Below the pieces are notes generated by a model that worked only from the letters and a program-made list of their open reading frames with translations, searched no databases and had not been told where the DNA came from. A stretch of 22,993 nt of DNA from CAVURW01 sp963743595 (lineage in GTDB: Bacteria; Verrucomicrobiota; Verrucomicrobiia; Methylacidiphilales; UBA1321): assembly GCA_963743595.1 (NCBI GenBank), contig CAVURW010000030.1, forward strand, positions 1 through 22,993. Reading direction: 5' to 3'. Below are positions 7,035-14,551 of this stretch, piece by piece. Every line of letters begins with the position of its first letter. The first letter of the stretch is position 1. The position numbers were made by a program, and so were the translations under genes.

Positions 7035-7634
7035 TTAAACAGTTCGACCTTGGCCTTCGGCTTGATGCTCAGAAGGCATGACCAGCGGATGAGCGGAAGC
7101 TTGATGCTGCTCTTCTCCAGGTCCACCGAGCGAAGCCCGGGCTGCGTTCTTGATCGCCGTTTCAGCCGAATATTCCTTGTTCACGCCGTTTGCCAAGCTG
7201 GCGCTTAAGCGGTGGGCATCATCTTCCCTATTTACAGGAGTAAGCGTGTGGTCTTCGCCGTTACCTTGAAAAACCGAGCTGCTGGGGTACCGGTTATGCA
7301 CCATCGTACCGATCATTTGCGCCGTCTTAGACTCTTCCGCGCCGGGCATGTTCACCACGTCCGCACCGCCGGAGCGGGCGACGTCGAGCAAGGTCTTCTT
7401 TAAAGTAGTTTGTTGAATCGAGGGATCACTCATCGGAACGCCTTTAGCCTCAGCGAGTTCTGAAGCGGTGCGAGCCGGGTTGATCACGTTATACCCGCAG
7501 GAGCTCAGATTCTTCTCCATGGCGTTCGCCGCCTCTAGGTGCTCATGATCGACAGGACCGTTAATAACGACGGTCGAGTGATTAGGCATAGTTTCGGAGC
7601 GATTTGCCTCTATAAGTTGTAAATTTGCAGCCAT
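7035..7634 (-). CDS. DUF4406/nucleoside 2-deoxyribosyltransferase-like protein, copy 1
   Basis: A protein of 199 aa from 7634, or 184 aa from the in-frame ATG at 7589, which directly precedes the conserved core (HSTVVINGPVDHEH). The core continues GYNVINPARTASEL, DPSIQQTTLKKTLLDVARSGGADVVNMPG and SKTAQMIGTMV. Shared landmarks with the copy at 6109-6759 are the GP loop, NPART, a DP pair, LKK-LL and the tail (KEYSAETAIKNAARA). The fold is inferred to be the DUF4406/deoxyribosyltransferase type. The catalytic-glutamate region is more degenerate here than in the other copy, so it may bind a ligand without catalysis. It is the first gene of the operon behind the promoter at 7680-7707. GAGG sits about 13 bases before 7634, which is rather far, leaving the start uncertain. 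Confidence 0.7.
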   Translation of the reverse strand: MAANLQLIEANRSETMPNHSTVVINGPVDHEHLEAANAMEKNLSSCGYNVINPARTASELAEAKGVPMSDPSIQQTTLKKTLLDVARSGGADVVNMPGAEESKTAQMIGTMVHNRYPSSSVFQGNGEDHTLTPVNREDDAHRLSASLANGVNKEYSAETAIKNAARASLGGPGEEQHQASAHPLVMPSEHQAEGQGRTV

Positions 7635-7679
7635 TTTTTTATCGGAGCCTCAACGGTTTGTTGTTGAACTACGCATACA

Positions 7680-7707
7680 TTTATAAGCCGATTCCACGCA
7701 ATGGCAA
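7680..7707 (-). promoter_or_regulatory. Sigma70-type promoter for the duplicated cassette
   Basis: Read on the minus strand, TTGCCA (7707-7702) and TATAAA (7685-7680) are separated by 16 bases, each one mismatch from the -35 and -10 consensus. Transcription would start near 7673, giving a leader of about 40 bases to the ATG at 7634 or about 85 to the ATG at 7589. The region is divergent from the L,D-transpeptidase gene, for which no equally good promoter is seen. Confidence 0.5.
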
Positions 7708-7776
7708 GCCAAAATTCGAAAAATCGCTCCTCCCTTTAACCCTGCCCGTGCTAGCATCGCCCGCTACTCTAATCAC

Positions 7777-9201
7777 ATGCCTCCTACCAAGTCCACTGGG
7801 AAACCTCCTAAACGATTACCAGCGCCTAAAAAGCCAGCCGGCTCCAAGCGCAAGCCGCGAGCAACCACCCCCTCTGAGCCACCCCCCATTTGGCTCTGGA
7901 TTCTCCTCACCGGGCTCGGCTCCATCGGGCTTTTCGTGGGCTCTATTTTCCTCCTGCAACAGGCCGCCCGCTATTCCCACGATTCTTCCTCCCTGAGCGC
8001 CTTGCAATCTTCGCTTTCGTCGACCCCGCTCGCTACCCTGCATTCCACGCCCCACCCCGCACCTGCCCAAGCCTCTCCTGCACCCCTCACCCGCCAACAA
8101 CAGATCCTGCAATCTCACCCCATCGCCAGTTCAGACATGACGCCGCCACCGCCCCGTTTTAACCCTGTATTAGTCCCCACTTCACCGCCGCTCGCTCTCA
8201 CTCCTCTCCCCGCAATTCCCCAGGCTCAGCCAATACTCGCGCCAACCCCAGCCGTCGCCATATTGAGCCCCGTCCCGACAACCACCCCAACGCCCTTTCC
8301 CACACCGATCGATATCCCCGTCGCGCCGGTCGATCCTTCCACCACCCCGCACCTCACCCGACAACAGATCGCCGCCTATCAAATCATGCTGGAACGGCGA
8401 CATTTCTCGTGCGGATTTATCGATGGCTCCTCGGGAATGCGCACCCAGCGGATGCTTCGCGCCTATCAAACGAGCGTCGGTCTTCCGGCCAGTGGGATTC
8501 TCGATGGCCCCACGATTCAATCGATCGGTGCCCCGGTCGATCCGTTCACCCATTACACGGTCACGCCCGCTGATTTAGCGAATATTACCCCGCACATCAC
8601 CACGTGGCGCGAGAAGGCAGAGGCCCATTTTCTCGGCTACTCCAACGCCTGGGAGCTTTTCGGCGAAAAATTTCATTGCACGCGCGCTTACTTGAAAGAT
8701 TTGAATCCGAACGTGACCGATTTTGAACCGGGATTGATACTGAACTGCCCCAATCTTCAACACGCCGCACCCGTTCCTTCCGCCGCCTCACTTCGCATCA
8801 GTCTTTCCGACACATCAATCGAGGCGCTGGATGGCTCCGGACGCATCGTCGGATTCTTCCCGTGCTCAATCGCTAAGGACAAAAACAAACGCCCCAATGG
8901 AAGTCTCACGGTGGTTTCCGTGGTGCCCGACCCCGACTACACCTTCGATCCAGAGCTATTCAAAGACTCGGCCGCCGAGGAACACCTTACGCATAAGCTC
9001 CTCATTCCCCCGGGACCGCGCAACCCTGTCGGCACCGCATGGATCGGCCTCAGCCTGCCCGGCTACGGCATTCACGGGACGCCGGAGCCAGAAAATATCT
9101 CGCGAACACAATCCCACGGCTGCTTCAGGCTGGCGAATTGGAACGCGCGGACGGTGTTGAAAATGGTGAACATCGGAACGCCGATTGATGTAGAGCCGTA
9201 A
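7777..9201 (+). CDS. Membrane-anchored L,D-transpeptidase (YkuD) with peptidoglycan-binding domain
   Basis: A protein of 474 aa. A basic, Pro-rich cytoplasmic start is followed by one membrane span (about 38-62, IWLWILLTGLGSIGLFVGSI), then a long Pro/Thr/Ala-rich periplasmic linker to about residue 195. A peptidoglycan-binding type 1 motif follows (TRQQIAAYQIMLERR...GILDGPTIQSIG, about 197-250), then a LysM-like stretch (about 285-325, HCTRAYLKDLNPN). The C-terminal YkuD domain (about 335-474) carries the catalytic signature with SHGC: H447 and nucleophile C449, preceded by GYGIHGTPEP. These enzymes form 3-3 cross-links or attach proteins to meso-diaminopimelate in the periplasm. No Shine-Dalgarno precedes the ATG. 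It is monocistronic or loosely linked to the permease gene 54 bases on. Confidence 0.9.
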   Translation: MPPTKSTGKPPKRLPAPKKPAGSKRKPRATTPSEPPPIWLWILLTGLGSIGLFVGSIFLLQQAARYSHDSSSLSALQSSLSSTPLATLHSTPHPAPAQASPAPLTRQQQILQSHPIASSDMTPPPPRFNPVLVPTSPPLALTPLPAIPQAQPILAPTPAVAILSPVPTTTPTPFPTPIDIPVAPVDPSTTPHLTRQQIAAYQIMLERRHFSCGFIDGSSGMRTQRMLRAYQTSVGLPASGILDGPTIQSIGAPVDPFTHYTVTPADLANITPHITTWREKAEAHFLGYSNAWELFGEKFHCTRAYLKDLNPNVTDFEPGLILNCPNLQHAAPVPSAASLRISLSDTSIEALDGSGRIVGFFPCSIAKDKNKRPNGSLTVVSVVPDPDYTFDPELFKDSAAEEHLTHKLLIPPGPRNPVGTAWIGLSLPGYGIHGTPEPENISRTQSHGCFRLANWNARTVLKMVNIGTPIDVEP

Positions 9202-9212
9202 AATAACGGAAA

Positions 9213-9244
9213 GCCGCCCATTGAAAAGCATGGGTATGGGGGGC
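9213..9244 (+). repeat. Inverted repeat/hairpin upstream of the permease gene
   Basis: GCCGCCCAT (9213-9221) pairs with ATGGGGGGC (9236-9244) with one mismatch and a 14-base loop. The shorter CCCAT/ATGGG pairing (9217-9234) is an alternative. It ends 11 bases before the permease ATG and could sequester its start region or end the upstream transcript. There is no T-tract, so a terminator role is weak. Confidence 0.3.
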
Positions 9245-9255
9245 ATAGTCTTGGT

Positions 9256-10377
9256 ATGACTGCATTACAGGGCTTGTTCGCTTTAACCGAAGATTCGCTG
9301 CGGGCAAGCCTCCTGATGATTTGGCAAACGCTCTGGGCGTTAACGCTTGGTTTCGGTCTCTCCGCCGTCCTTCAGGTTTTTGTGCGACGGGAGAGCGTCC
9401 TGGAGCATTTTGGCAAGGCCGACCTGCGGTCGGTCGGGCTCGCGACGCTGCTCGGAGCCGTCAGCTCGTCGTGCTCCTATGCTGCGGTCGCGGCCTCAAA
9501 GACGGCTTTCAAGAAAGGGGCGAACTTGGTTCCAACACTGGCTTTCATGTTCGCGTCTACCAATCTGGTTCTGGAGCTCGGGCTTGTTCTTTGGATTTTA
9601 ATGGGTTGGCAGTTCGTGCTGGCGGAGGTGGTCGGCTCATTCGTGCTTATAGCGGTGATGTGGCTGATGGTTTCCTTGACCCTGCCGCGCTCAGTTGAAG
9701 TCGAAGCCCGACGCATTGTACAAGGCGAAGAAGAAGGTTCGAGTTGTTGCCATTCGAAAGCGCATGATTCGCATCACGACCACGACCATCACCATGGTGG
9801 ATCTAAAGCGGATCGATGGTCCTCGGTTGCGGACGCCTTCCTCATGGACATTTCCATGATGTGGAAAGAGATCGTGATCGGCTTTCTTGTGTCTGGATTT
9901 GTGATGGCGGCCATGCCGCAAGCGTGGTGGAAAGTCTTGTTTCTATCGAGCTTGCCTGGGCCGATTCAGCTGATTGAGAACGCCGCAGTAGGTGTCTTGA
10001 TTGCCATGGCCTCGTTCGTCTGTTCCGTTGGAAACTTGCCTCTGGCGAGCCTGCTTTGGTCGGGAGGAATCAGCTTTGGAGGCGTGATCTCCTTCATCTA
10101 CGCCGATCTCGTCATCATACCAATCCTGCTGCTTTACCGAAAATATTATGGGGCCAAAGCAGCCGCTTACATCACCGCCGTTTTGGTTGCCTCGATGGTT
10201 TCTGCCGGGGTCTTCGTTGACTTTCTCTTTGGTGCGATTGGCCTTATCCCCACAGGAACTCGGCCACCCTCACCTATACAGATGGCCCACTTTCAGTGGA
10301 ATTACACCACGTGGTTGGACCTCGTTGCCGTCGTGTTCATTGCACTGCTCTTGGGCATTCGAAACATGAAAGCATAG
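9256..10377 (+). CDS. DUF318/SO_0444-type permease, putative metal efflux
   Basis: A protein of 373 aa with about eight hydrophobic segments, fitting the permease (DUF318, PF03773-like) family related to SO_0444-type Cu/Zn/As efflux transporters. Conserved-looking landmarks are SSCSYAAVAASKTAFKKGA with C73 in the first half and the repeat-like VCSVGNLPLASLLW in the second half, both in the membrane core. Between the two halves lies a soluble loop (about residues 160-182) with C164, C165 and a run of histidines and aspartates (HSKAHDSHHDHDHHH), a likely metal-binding patch. It probably exports a transition metal across the inner membrane; the substrate cannot be told from sequence. The hairpin at 9213-9244 lies just upstream. 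It converges with the AAA gene, 16 bases away. Confidence 0.83.
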   Translation: MTALQGLFALTEDSLRASLLMIWQTLWALTLGFGLSAVLQVFVRRESVLEHFGKADLRSVGLATLLGAVSSSCSYAAVAASKTAFKKGANLVPTLAFMFASTNLVLELGLVLWILMGWQFVLAEVVGSFVLIAVMWLMVSLTLPRSVEVEARRIVQGEEEGSSCCHSKAHDSHHDHDHHHGGSKADRWSSVADAFLMDISMMWKEIVIGFLVSGFVMAAMPQAWWKVLFLSSLPGPIQLIENAAVGVLIAMASFVCSVGNLPLASLLWSGGISFGGVISFIYADLVIIPILLLYRKYYGAKAAAYITAVLVASMVSAGVFVDFLFGAIGLIPTGTRPPSPIQMAHFQWNYTTWLDLVAVVFIALLLGIRNMKA

Positions 10378-10393
10378 CCGAGCTAAGGAAGCT

Positions 10394-11908
10394 TTACTCG
10401 TCTTCTTCATCGCCCATCTCAGGAGCGTAGTCGGGAACATCTGATTTCGCGCGATTACTGGCCATCGCTTCTGCCGCAGCGTAATGCCTCTTATTTTGTC
10501 GGACGGACTCGATGGCGTGCAGGAAGTAGTCCGTTGTCGGAACCATTTTCTCGTTCCGTGATTTATCGAAAGCGTAGATTCCTTTTCCGTCCTCCACCAG
10601 GCACTTCAGATCGGCACCCGTGAACCCTTCTGTGGCTGCGACCAGTTTATCGACATCCAAGTTGCGAAGTTCTTCTGGGAGAGCCGCGATATAATCCGCA
10701 AGAATGGAGCGGCGCGCGCAGGCATCCGGCAACTTCATCTCCAGCCACAGTTCGATTCTGCCGGAGCGAACGAGAGCAGGCGGTAAATGAGCCACATTCA
10801 TGGCCGTCATCATCACGCAGATTCGACCCGCACTTTCGCTTTCTAAACCGTCCAGCATGGTCAGTAGGTAACGGTAGAGACCGCGTTCTCCTCCGTCTTC
10901 AAAGATGGCATCGGCGTCATCTATAAAAATGATCGAAGGTGCATTTTCCTTTGCCGCTTCAAAGATCTGGCTAACCCGCTCATAGAAGTTTCGAGATCCT
11001 GCGATAAAAGTCCCATCGATCAAAAAGAACTTACTCTTCAACCGATGCGCCAGCGCTCGACCCACCGTGGTTTTACCCGTTCCTGGCGGCCCGTAGAGCA
11101 AGACGCCGCGTTTGGCGCGAAGTTTGAATTGAGTCGCCAGCTCGTCGTTCTCCAGGGGAAGAATGATGTTGATCTCCAGGCTGCGCAGAACGTTGTCCAC
11201 GCCTTTCAGGTCTTTTAGATCGACGGCTTGGACCTCTCCCAGATCGATGTTACTGACCAGACGCTGGGACTTTAAATACTCGATAAAGGAATCGGTATTC
11301 AGCGCTTTCGAATGTTCCAGCCATCGACATGCGGCCTTCAACTGGTGGGCATTGAGCTTCGGAGCAAATCGAAAGACCTTTTTAAAGTCGATCGCATCGA
11401 CCGATGATTCGCAGAAAACGGCAGATAACGCGCTGTAGTCCAGTGCGGCGAACCGCTCAATTCCGAATCGGTAACTTCTCTGGGAAGCCGAATCGGCCAA
11501 CCGCCCGTGCGTGCCAAAGACGATCTTTTTTCCGGACGCGATAACGTGGGTGCACACGCCCATGAGCACAGAATTGAAAAGGCCGCCACGTGGATAAAAA
11601 TGGCATCCTGCCGAATAGATATCGAGAAGATCCACGTCGTCCATATAGACAATCGAGTGCTCCTGGAGCTTCTCAAAAATGAGCTGATACACGGTCTCTT
11701 CCAGGGCGAGCGGATGCGTCTTCACGGAAGCAGCGAAGAAGTCGTTCGTATTCAAGAACGCACCGCCTGTTTGTTTATGGAGTTCGCGTAAGAGGGTCGT
11801 CTTACCTCTTCCGGTGCCTGCCGAAAGCCAGAAGATGGACCCGACCTGGATTCCTTTTATTAGCTGATCAAATGCGGTTTTCTGCGCGGGCGAAAGTGGG
11901 AATGACAT
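10394..11908 (-). CDS. Cytosolic ATPase with two AAA-type modules
   Basis: A protein of 504 aa. The N-terminal module has Walker A AGTGRGKT (30-37) and Walker B IVYMDD (86-91); its sensor region looks like that of DnaA/Hda-type ATPases. The second, CDC48/FtsH-like module has Walker A GPPGTGKT (273-280), Walker B IIFIDD (326-331), and the SGRIELWLEMKLP box with the expected arginine. Both Walker B motifs end in DD instead of DE, and the last residue is usually the catalytic glutamate, so hydrolysis may be altered. No membrane span or protease domain is present, so it is probably a remodelling ATPase with unknown clients. Shine-Dalgarno AGGAG lies 7 bases before the ATG. The end is acidic (PEMGDEEDE). 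Confidence 0.8.
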   Translation of the reverse strand: MSFPLSPAQKTAFDQLIKGIQVGSIFWLSAGTGRGKTTLLRELHKQTGGAFLNTNDFFAASVKTHPLALEETVYQLIFEKLQEHSIVYMDDVDLLDIYSAGCHFYPRGGLFNSVLMGVCTHVIASGKKIVFGTHGRLADSASQRSYRFGIERFAALDYSALSAVFCESSVDAIDFKKVFRFAPKLNAHQLKAACRWLEHSKALNTDSFIEYLKSQRLVSNIDLGEVQAVDLKDLKGVDNVLRSLEINIILPLENDELATQFKLRAKRGVLLYGPPGTGKTTVGRALAHRLKSKFFLIDGTFIAGSRNFYERVSQIFEAAKENAPSIIFIDDADAIFEDGGERGLYRYLLTMLDGLESESAGRICVMMTAMNVAHLPPALVRSGRIELWLEMKLPDACARRSILADYIAALPEELRNLDVDKLVAATEGFTGADLKCLVEDGKGIYAFDKSRNEKMVPTTDYFLHAIESVRQNKRHYAAAEAMASNRAKSDVPDYAPEMGDEEDE

Positions 11909-12052
11909 TACGGTGCTCCTGGTTCCCGCGAGCCTACCGCCAACGCCTCTGATCTCAATACCGATTACGGAAATTCAACTGCGATTTTCCCGGGATTCGT
12001 CACCCGTATTCGTCTTGACAGATGGAGCTCAATCCGACGACTTAGTTCTGGC

Positions 12053-12867
12053 ATGAGAACTCAATTTGCTCTCAACTCGCATTTCCGCACGCTCGCTCAT
12101 TCGGTTGGTGAGCTTTCAGAAGTCGATTCTATCCCCAGTCTTTGCCAAAGCGCCTTTCACGCCTTACAAGCGTTCCAACCCGGCTCGCTGATATGTTTCG
12201 AGAAGTTCAAACTCTCTGGCGCCGAGTATGAGGTCACGTTCAGCGATCACGATTCCAGAAGTCAAAAAGTAGACATCTTCGTGGAACTCATCGCCCATCA
12301 TCCCTACCTCACCTATTTGAACGAAGGTGGAACGGAGCTCGCCTTAAAGCCGACCGATTTAGTATCGCCCAAGGAATGGGAAGCGAATCCGCTGCTCAAC
12401 GAGCTCTATATCCCTAACAAAATTCCCTTCGGCATGTTCTCCCGTGTTTTTGTACCGGAGACCTCCAACAACTATAATTTTCGATCCTCCGCGACCGTAA
12501 TTTTAGCGATCTGGAACAGGCCATGACTCGGGCTTATCTGGAGGAGATGCGACGGACATTTGTGCGCCTGCATAATCGGTCGTCAGAAGCCGAGCGATCC
12601 ATTCAACTCAACGCCAAGGGCTTTCGCCTTACTAAACGCGAGCTGGAAGTGATGCTACTCGTGGCCAAAGGTAAATCGAACAAAGAGATCGGCACATCCC
12701 TGGGCAATAGTCCTAGAACGGTGAATAGTATCCTCACCAACGTTTTCAAGAAATTGCGCGTGCAAGGGCGTGGCGAAGCTGTTCATAAACTCACCACGCC
12801 CAAAATAGCGAAGTCTGCGCTTATTGACTCGATTGGCTCTCCGGCAGACGTTCCGCAAAGAACTTAG
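12053..12867 (+). pseudogene. LuxR-family regulator, split by a one-base frameshift
   Basis: The frame from 12053 (157 codons) encodes the N-terminal sensor half and runs into an out-of-frame end (RSSATVILAIWNRP) with a stop at 12524-12526. The frame that continues the protein gives FSILRDRNFSDLEQ immediately downstream of NNYN, then the C-terminal HTH (LTKRELEVMLLVAKGK, SNKEIGTSLG, TVNSILTNVFKKLRV). Adding one T to the T run at 12478-12481 joins the halves exactly into one protein of about 271 aa, the typical arrangement of a two-domain LuxR-type regulator. The reading is therefore a missing T (sequencing or assembly error, true mutation, or less likely programmed frameshifting). TTGACA at 12015-12020 is a perfect -35, but no good -10 follows. 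It shares 47 bases with the end of the opposite gene. Confidence 0.75.
12523..12867 (+). CDS. C-terminal HTH fragment of the LuxR-type regulator
   Basis: As literally encoded, an ATG at 12523 (overlapping the upstream stop as ATGA) starts a 114-aa protein carrying only the LuxR-type HTH (residues about 38-95). It could be made on its own by coupled translation, but no ribosome site precedes it, and the sequence before the ATG (RDRNFSDLEQA in the same frame) is clearly part of the same protein, so it is most simply the downstream part of the interrupted gene. Confidence 0.55.
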   Translation: MTRAYLEEMRRTFVRLHNRSSEAERSIQLNAKGFRLTKRELEVMLLVAKGKSNKEIGTSLGNSPRTVNSILTNVFKKLRVQGRGEAVHKLTTPKIAKSALIDSIGSPADVPQRT

Positions 12868-14431
12868 CCTGGCGCAACACCTTAAATACCGCGCGACTCA
12901 CAAAGATCAGTGTCGTTGGCTCGGTTACCACCGCTGTGCAACGCCACTTCTCTTCACATGCGAAGTCTTTTCCACCCATCGCATCACCCTCTTTCAGCGT
13001 CCGGACAGGCGTCTTGTTCTCGCCCTTAAAACACTCCACCGTTCCGCTCTTAATAATGTAGATGGAACCGTACGGATCCCCTTCCCGGAAGATCTCATCG
13101 CCCTTCTCGAAGTGCATGTTATGAATCTGTTTGATCTCGTCCATATCGGCTCGGATGACGCTGATATCGCGCCGGAAAAAGAGTTCCAGAACCCAATCAA
13201 TCAACACGCGCAGCTTGCGATTCAAACCCGGTAACTTGGATACGTAAATCCCGCGCCACATCAGCCACGCGAAGAATCCGGAGAACTTGAATCCGGCGAC
13301 TTTCGCGACAGCTGTTCTGTGACCAATCGAAGCCAATTCGCCCTGACTGGCGTACTTAAACGGACGCAGCGGTTGGCTATCCATTGCCGCCAAAATATTC
13401 CCGCTCACCTGCTCGCCCTGGCGCAGCGCAAATTGTGCGGTGGCCGGGCAACTCGCCTCTTGGCCCAGGGGAATCGCCGCGCAATCGCCAATTGCCCACA
13501 AATCCTTTTGCCCTTTCACGCGCATCTCGGGGTCTGTAGTGATCCGGCCTTTTAGGTTCTCCAGTTTATATCTCTTGATCAAATCGGCCAAAAGAACGTG
13601 CGTCGTGTTACCCACTGTAGAGAGCACCGTGTTCGTCTCAATGATCTTGCCGCTGCCGAGGTAGGCGCGACTTCCACTCACGGAAAGGACGCGATCGTTC
13701 AGAATGATCTCCATCCCACGCTTCCGCAATTTTCCTTCGGCGTAATCGCCTAACTCTGGACCGATTTCCGGCAGCAAATGATCCCGACTGTGGACCAAGA
13801 CCACACGCGATTCGACTTTATCCAGCTCACGATAAAGCGGTTTGATGTCGCGCGTTAAATCGAGAATTTGCCCGGCCGTCTCGACGCCCGAATAGCCGCC
13901 GCCGACGATCACAAACGTCAGCAGCCGCCGTTGCGTCTCCACGTCGGCGCACAAGTTCGCCTCTTCCAGCCGCTCTAAAATTCCCACGCGCAGCCGCACC
14001 GCGTCCCACGCGTATTTCAGGACGTACCCGTGCTCGCTCATTCCCGGCACCTTGCTCACATCCACCGAGCTGCCCAGGGCGAGCACCAATTGCTTAAAAT
14101 AAATCTCGCTGTTTTTCGTGTAACGCCCTGCGTCCAAGCTCAGCTTTTTTTGCTCGAGATCGATTCCCACCACCGTGCCCTTAAACACGTTAACCGATTT
14201 ACAAAACTCACGTAATGGTGTCACGACATCCAGCGGCGAGACCGAAGCTCCCACCACTTCCGCCAACATCGGTTGGAAGGCCAAGACATTTTGCTCAGCC
14301 ACCAAGGCGACGCGCGCCGCGCCCATCGGACCCAGTTTATAGCCGAGATTCCGAGCGCAATACGCACCCGCAAATCCGCCGCCGACCACCACAATATCAA
14401 ACGACAACTCGTTGAGCGTGTTTTCCGTCAT
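12821..14431 (-). CDS. Type II NADH dehydrogenase-like flavoprotein fused to a cyclic-nucleotide-binding-like domain
   Basis: A protein of 536 aa from the ATG at 14431, preferred because AGGG lies 8 bases upstream; an in-frame GTG at 14449 is the alternative. An FAD Rossmann motif near residue 12 (IVVVGGGFAGAY), an NAD(P) Rossmann motif (FVIVGGGYSGVET) and the FAD-phosphate box LWAIGDCAAI mark a pyridine nucleotide-disulphide oxidoreductase of the NDH-2 type, which passes electrons from NADH to quinone. The amphipathic segment FAWLMWRGIYVSKLPGLNRK and following helix are the NDH-2 membrane-surface anchor. The last ~110 residues (FEKGDEIFREGDPYGSIYII...) form a cyclic-nucleotide-binding-like beta-roll, but its phosphate-binding cassette reads MGGKDFACEEKWR, lacking the usual FGE. 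I infer that a bound ligand or redox state may tune the enzyme. Confidence 0.85.
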   Translation of the reverse strand: MTENTLNELSFDIVVVGGGFAGAYCARNLGYKLGPMGAARVALVAEQNVLAFQPMLAEVVGASVSPLDVVTPLREFCKSVNVFKGTVVGIDLEQKKLSLDAGRYTKNSEIYFKQLVLALGSSVDVSKVPGMSEHGYVLKYAWDAVRLRVGILERLEEANLCADVETQRRLLTFVIVGGGYSGVETAGQILDLTRDIKPLYRELDKVESRVVLVHSRDHLLPEIGPELGDYAEGKLRKRGMEIILNDRVLSVSGSRAYLGSGKIIETNTVLSTVGNTTHVLLADLIKRYKLENLKGRITTDPEMRVKGQKDLWAIGDCAAIPLGQEASCPATAQFALRQGEQVSGNILAAMDSQPLRPFKYASQGELASIGHRTAVAKVAGFKFSGFFAWLMWRGIYVSKLPGLNRKLRVLIDWVLELFFRRDISVIRADMDEIKQIHNMHFEKGDEIFREGDPYGSIYIIKSGTVECFKGENKTPVRTLKEGDAMGGKDFACEEKWRCTAVVTEPTTLIFVSRAVFKVLRQAKFFAERLPESQSSQ

Positions 14432-14551
14432 GGGCAACACCCTAGACACTTTTCTCGGGTTTGCTAGGGCCTTAATGAAAAATTCTTCTAAAATCCGTTC
14501 ACAAGAACCTGTTTTGCTCGAGGCGCGCTGGCAATAAAGCTACTTTCGTAC

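Larger units (their letters stand above)
5890..7634 (-). repeat. Diverged tandem duplication of a two-gene module
   Basis: Unit 1 is 7634-6813 and unit 2 is 6759-5890. Each is a DUF4406-like gene followed, after exactly 15 bases, by a 67-68 aa helical protein gene. The paralogy is visible at the protein level in both partners, but the nucleotide sequences have diverged, so this is an old duplication whose pairing has been retained. The units are separated by 53 bases without an obvious promoter. Confidence 0.75.

Noticed and set aside
5890..7634. Classical toxin-antitoxin pair
   Set aside because: The large proteins show no known toxin signature, the small partner follows rather than precedes, and both copies are retained; the idea remains possible but is unsupported.
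12478..12481. Programmed ribosomal frameshift in the LuxR-type gene
   Set aside because: The T run is only four bases and no slippery heptamer or downstream structure is evident; a missing base is simpler, although reads would settle it.
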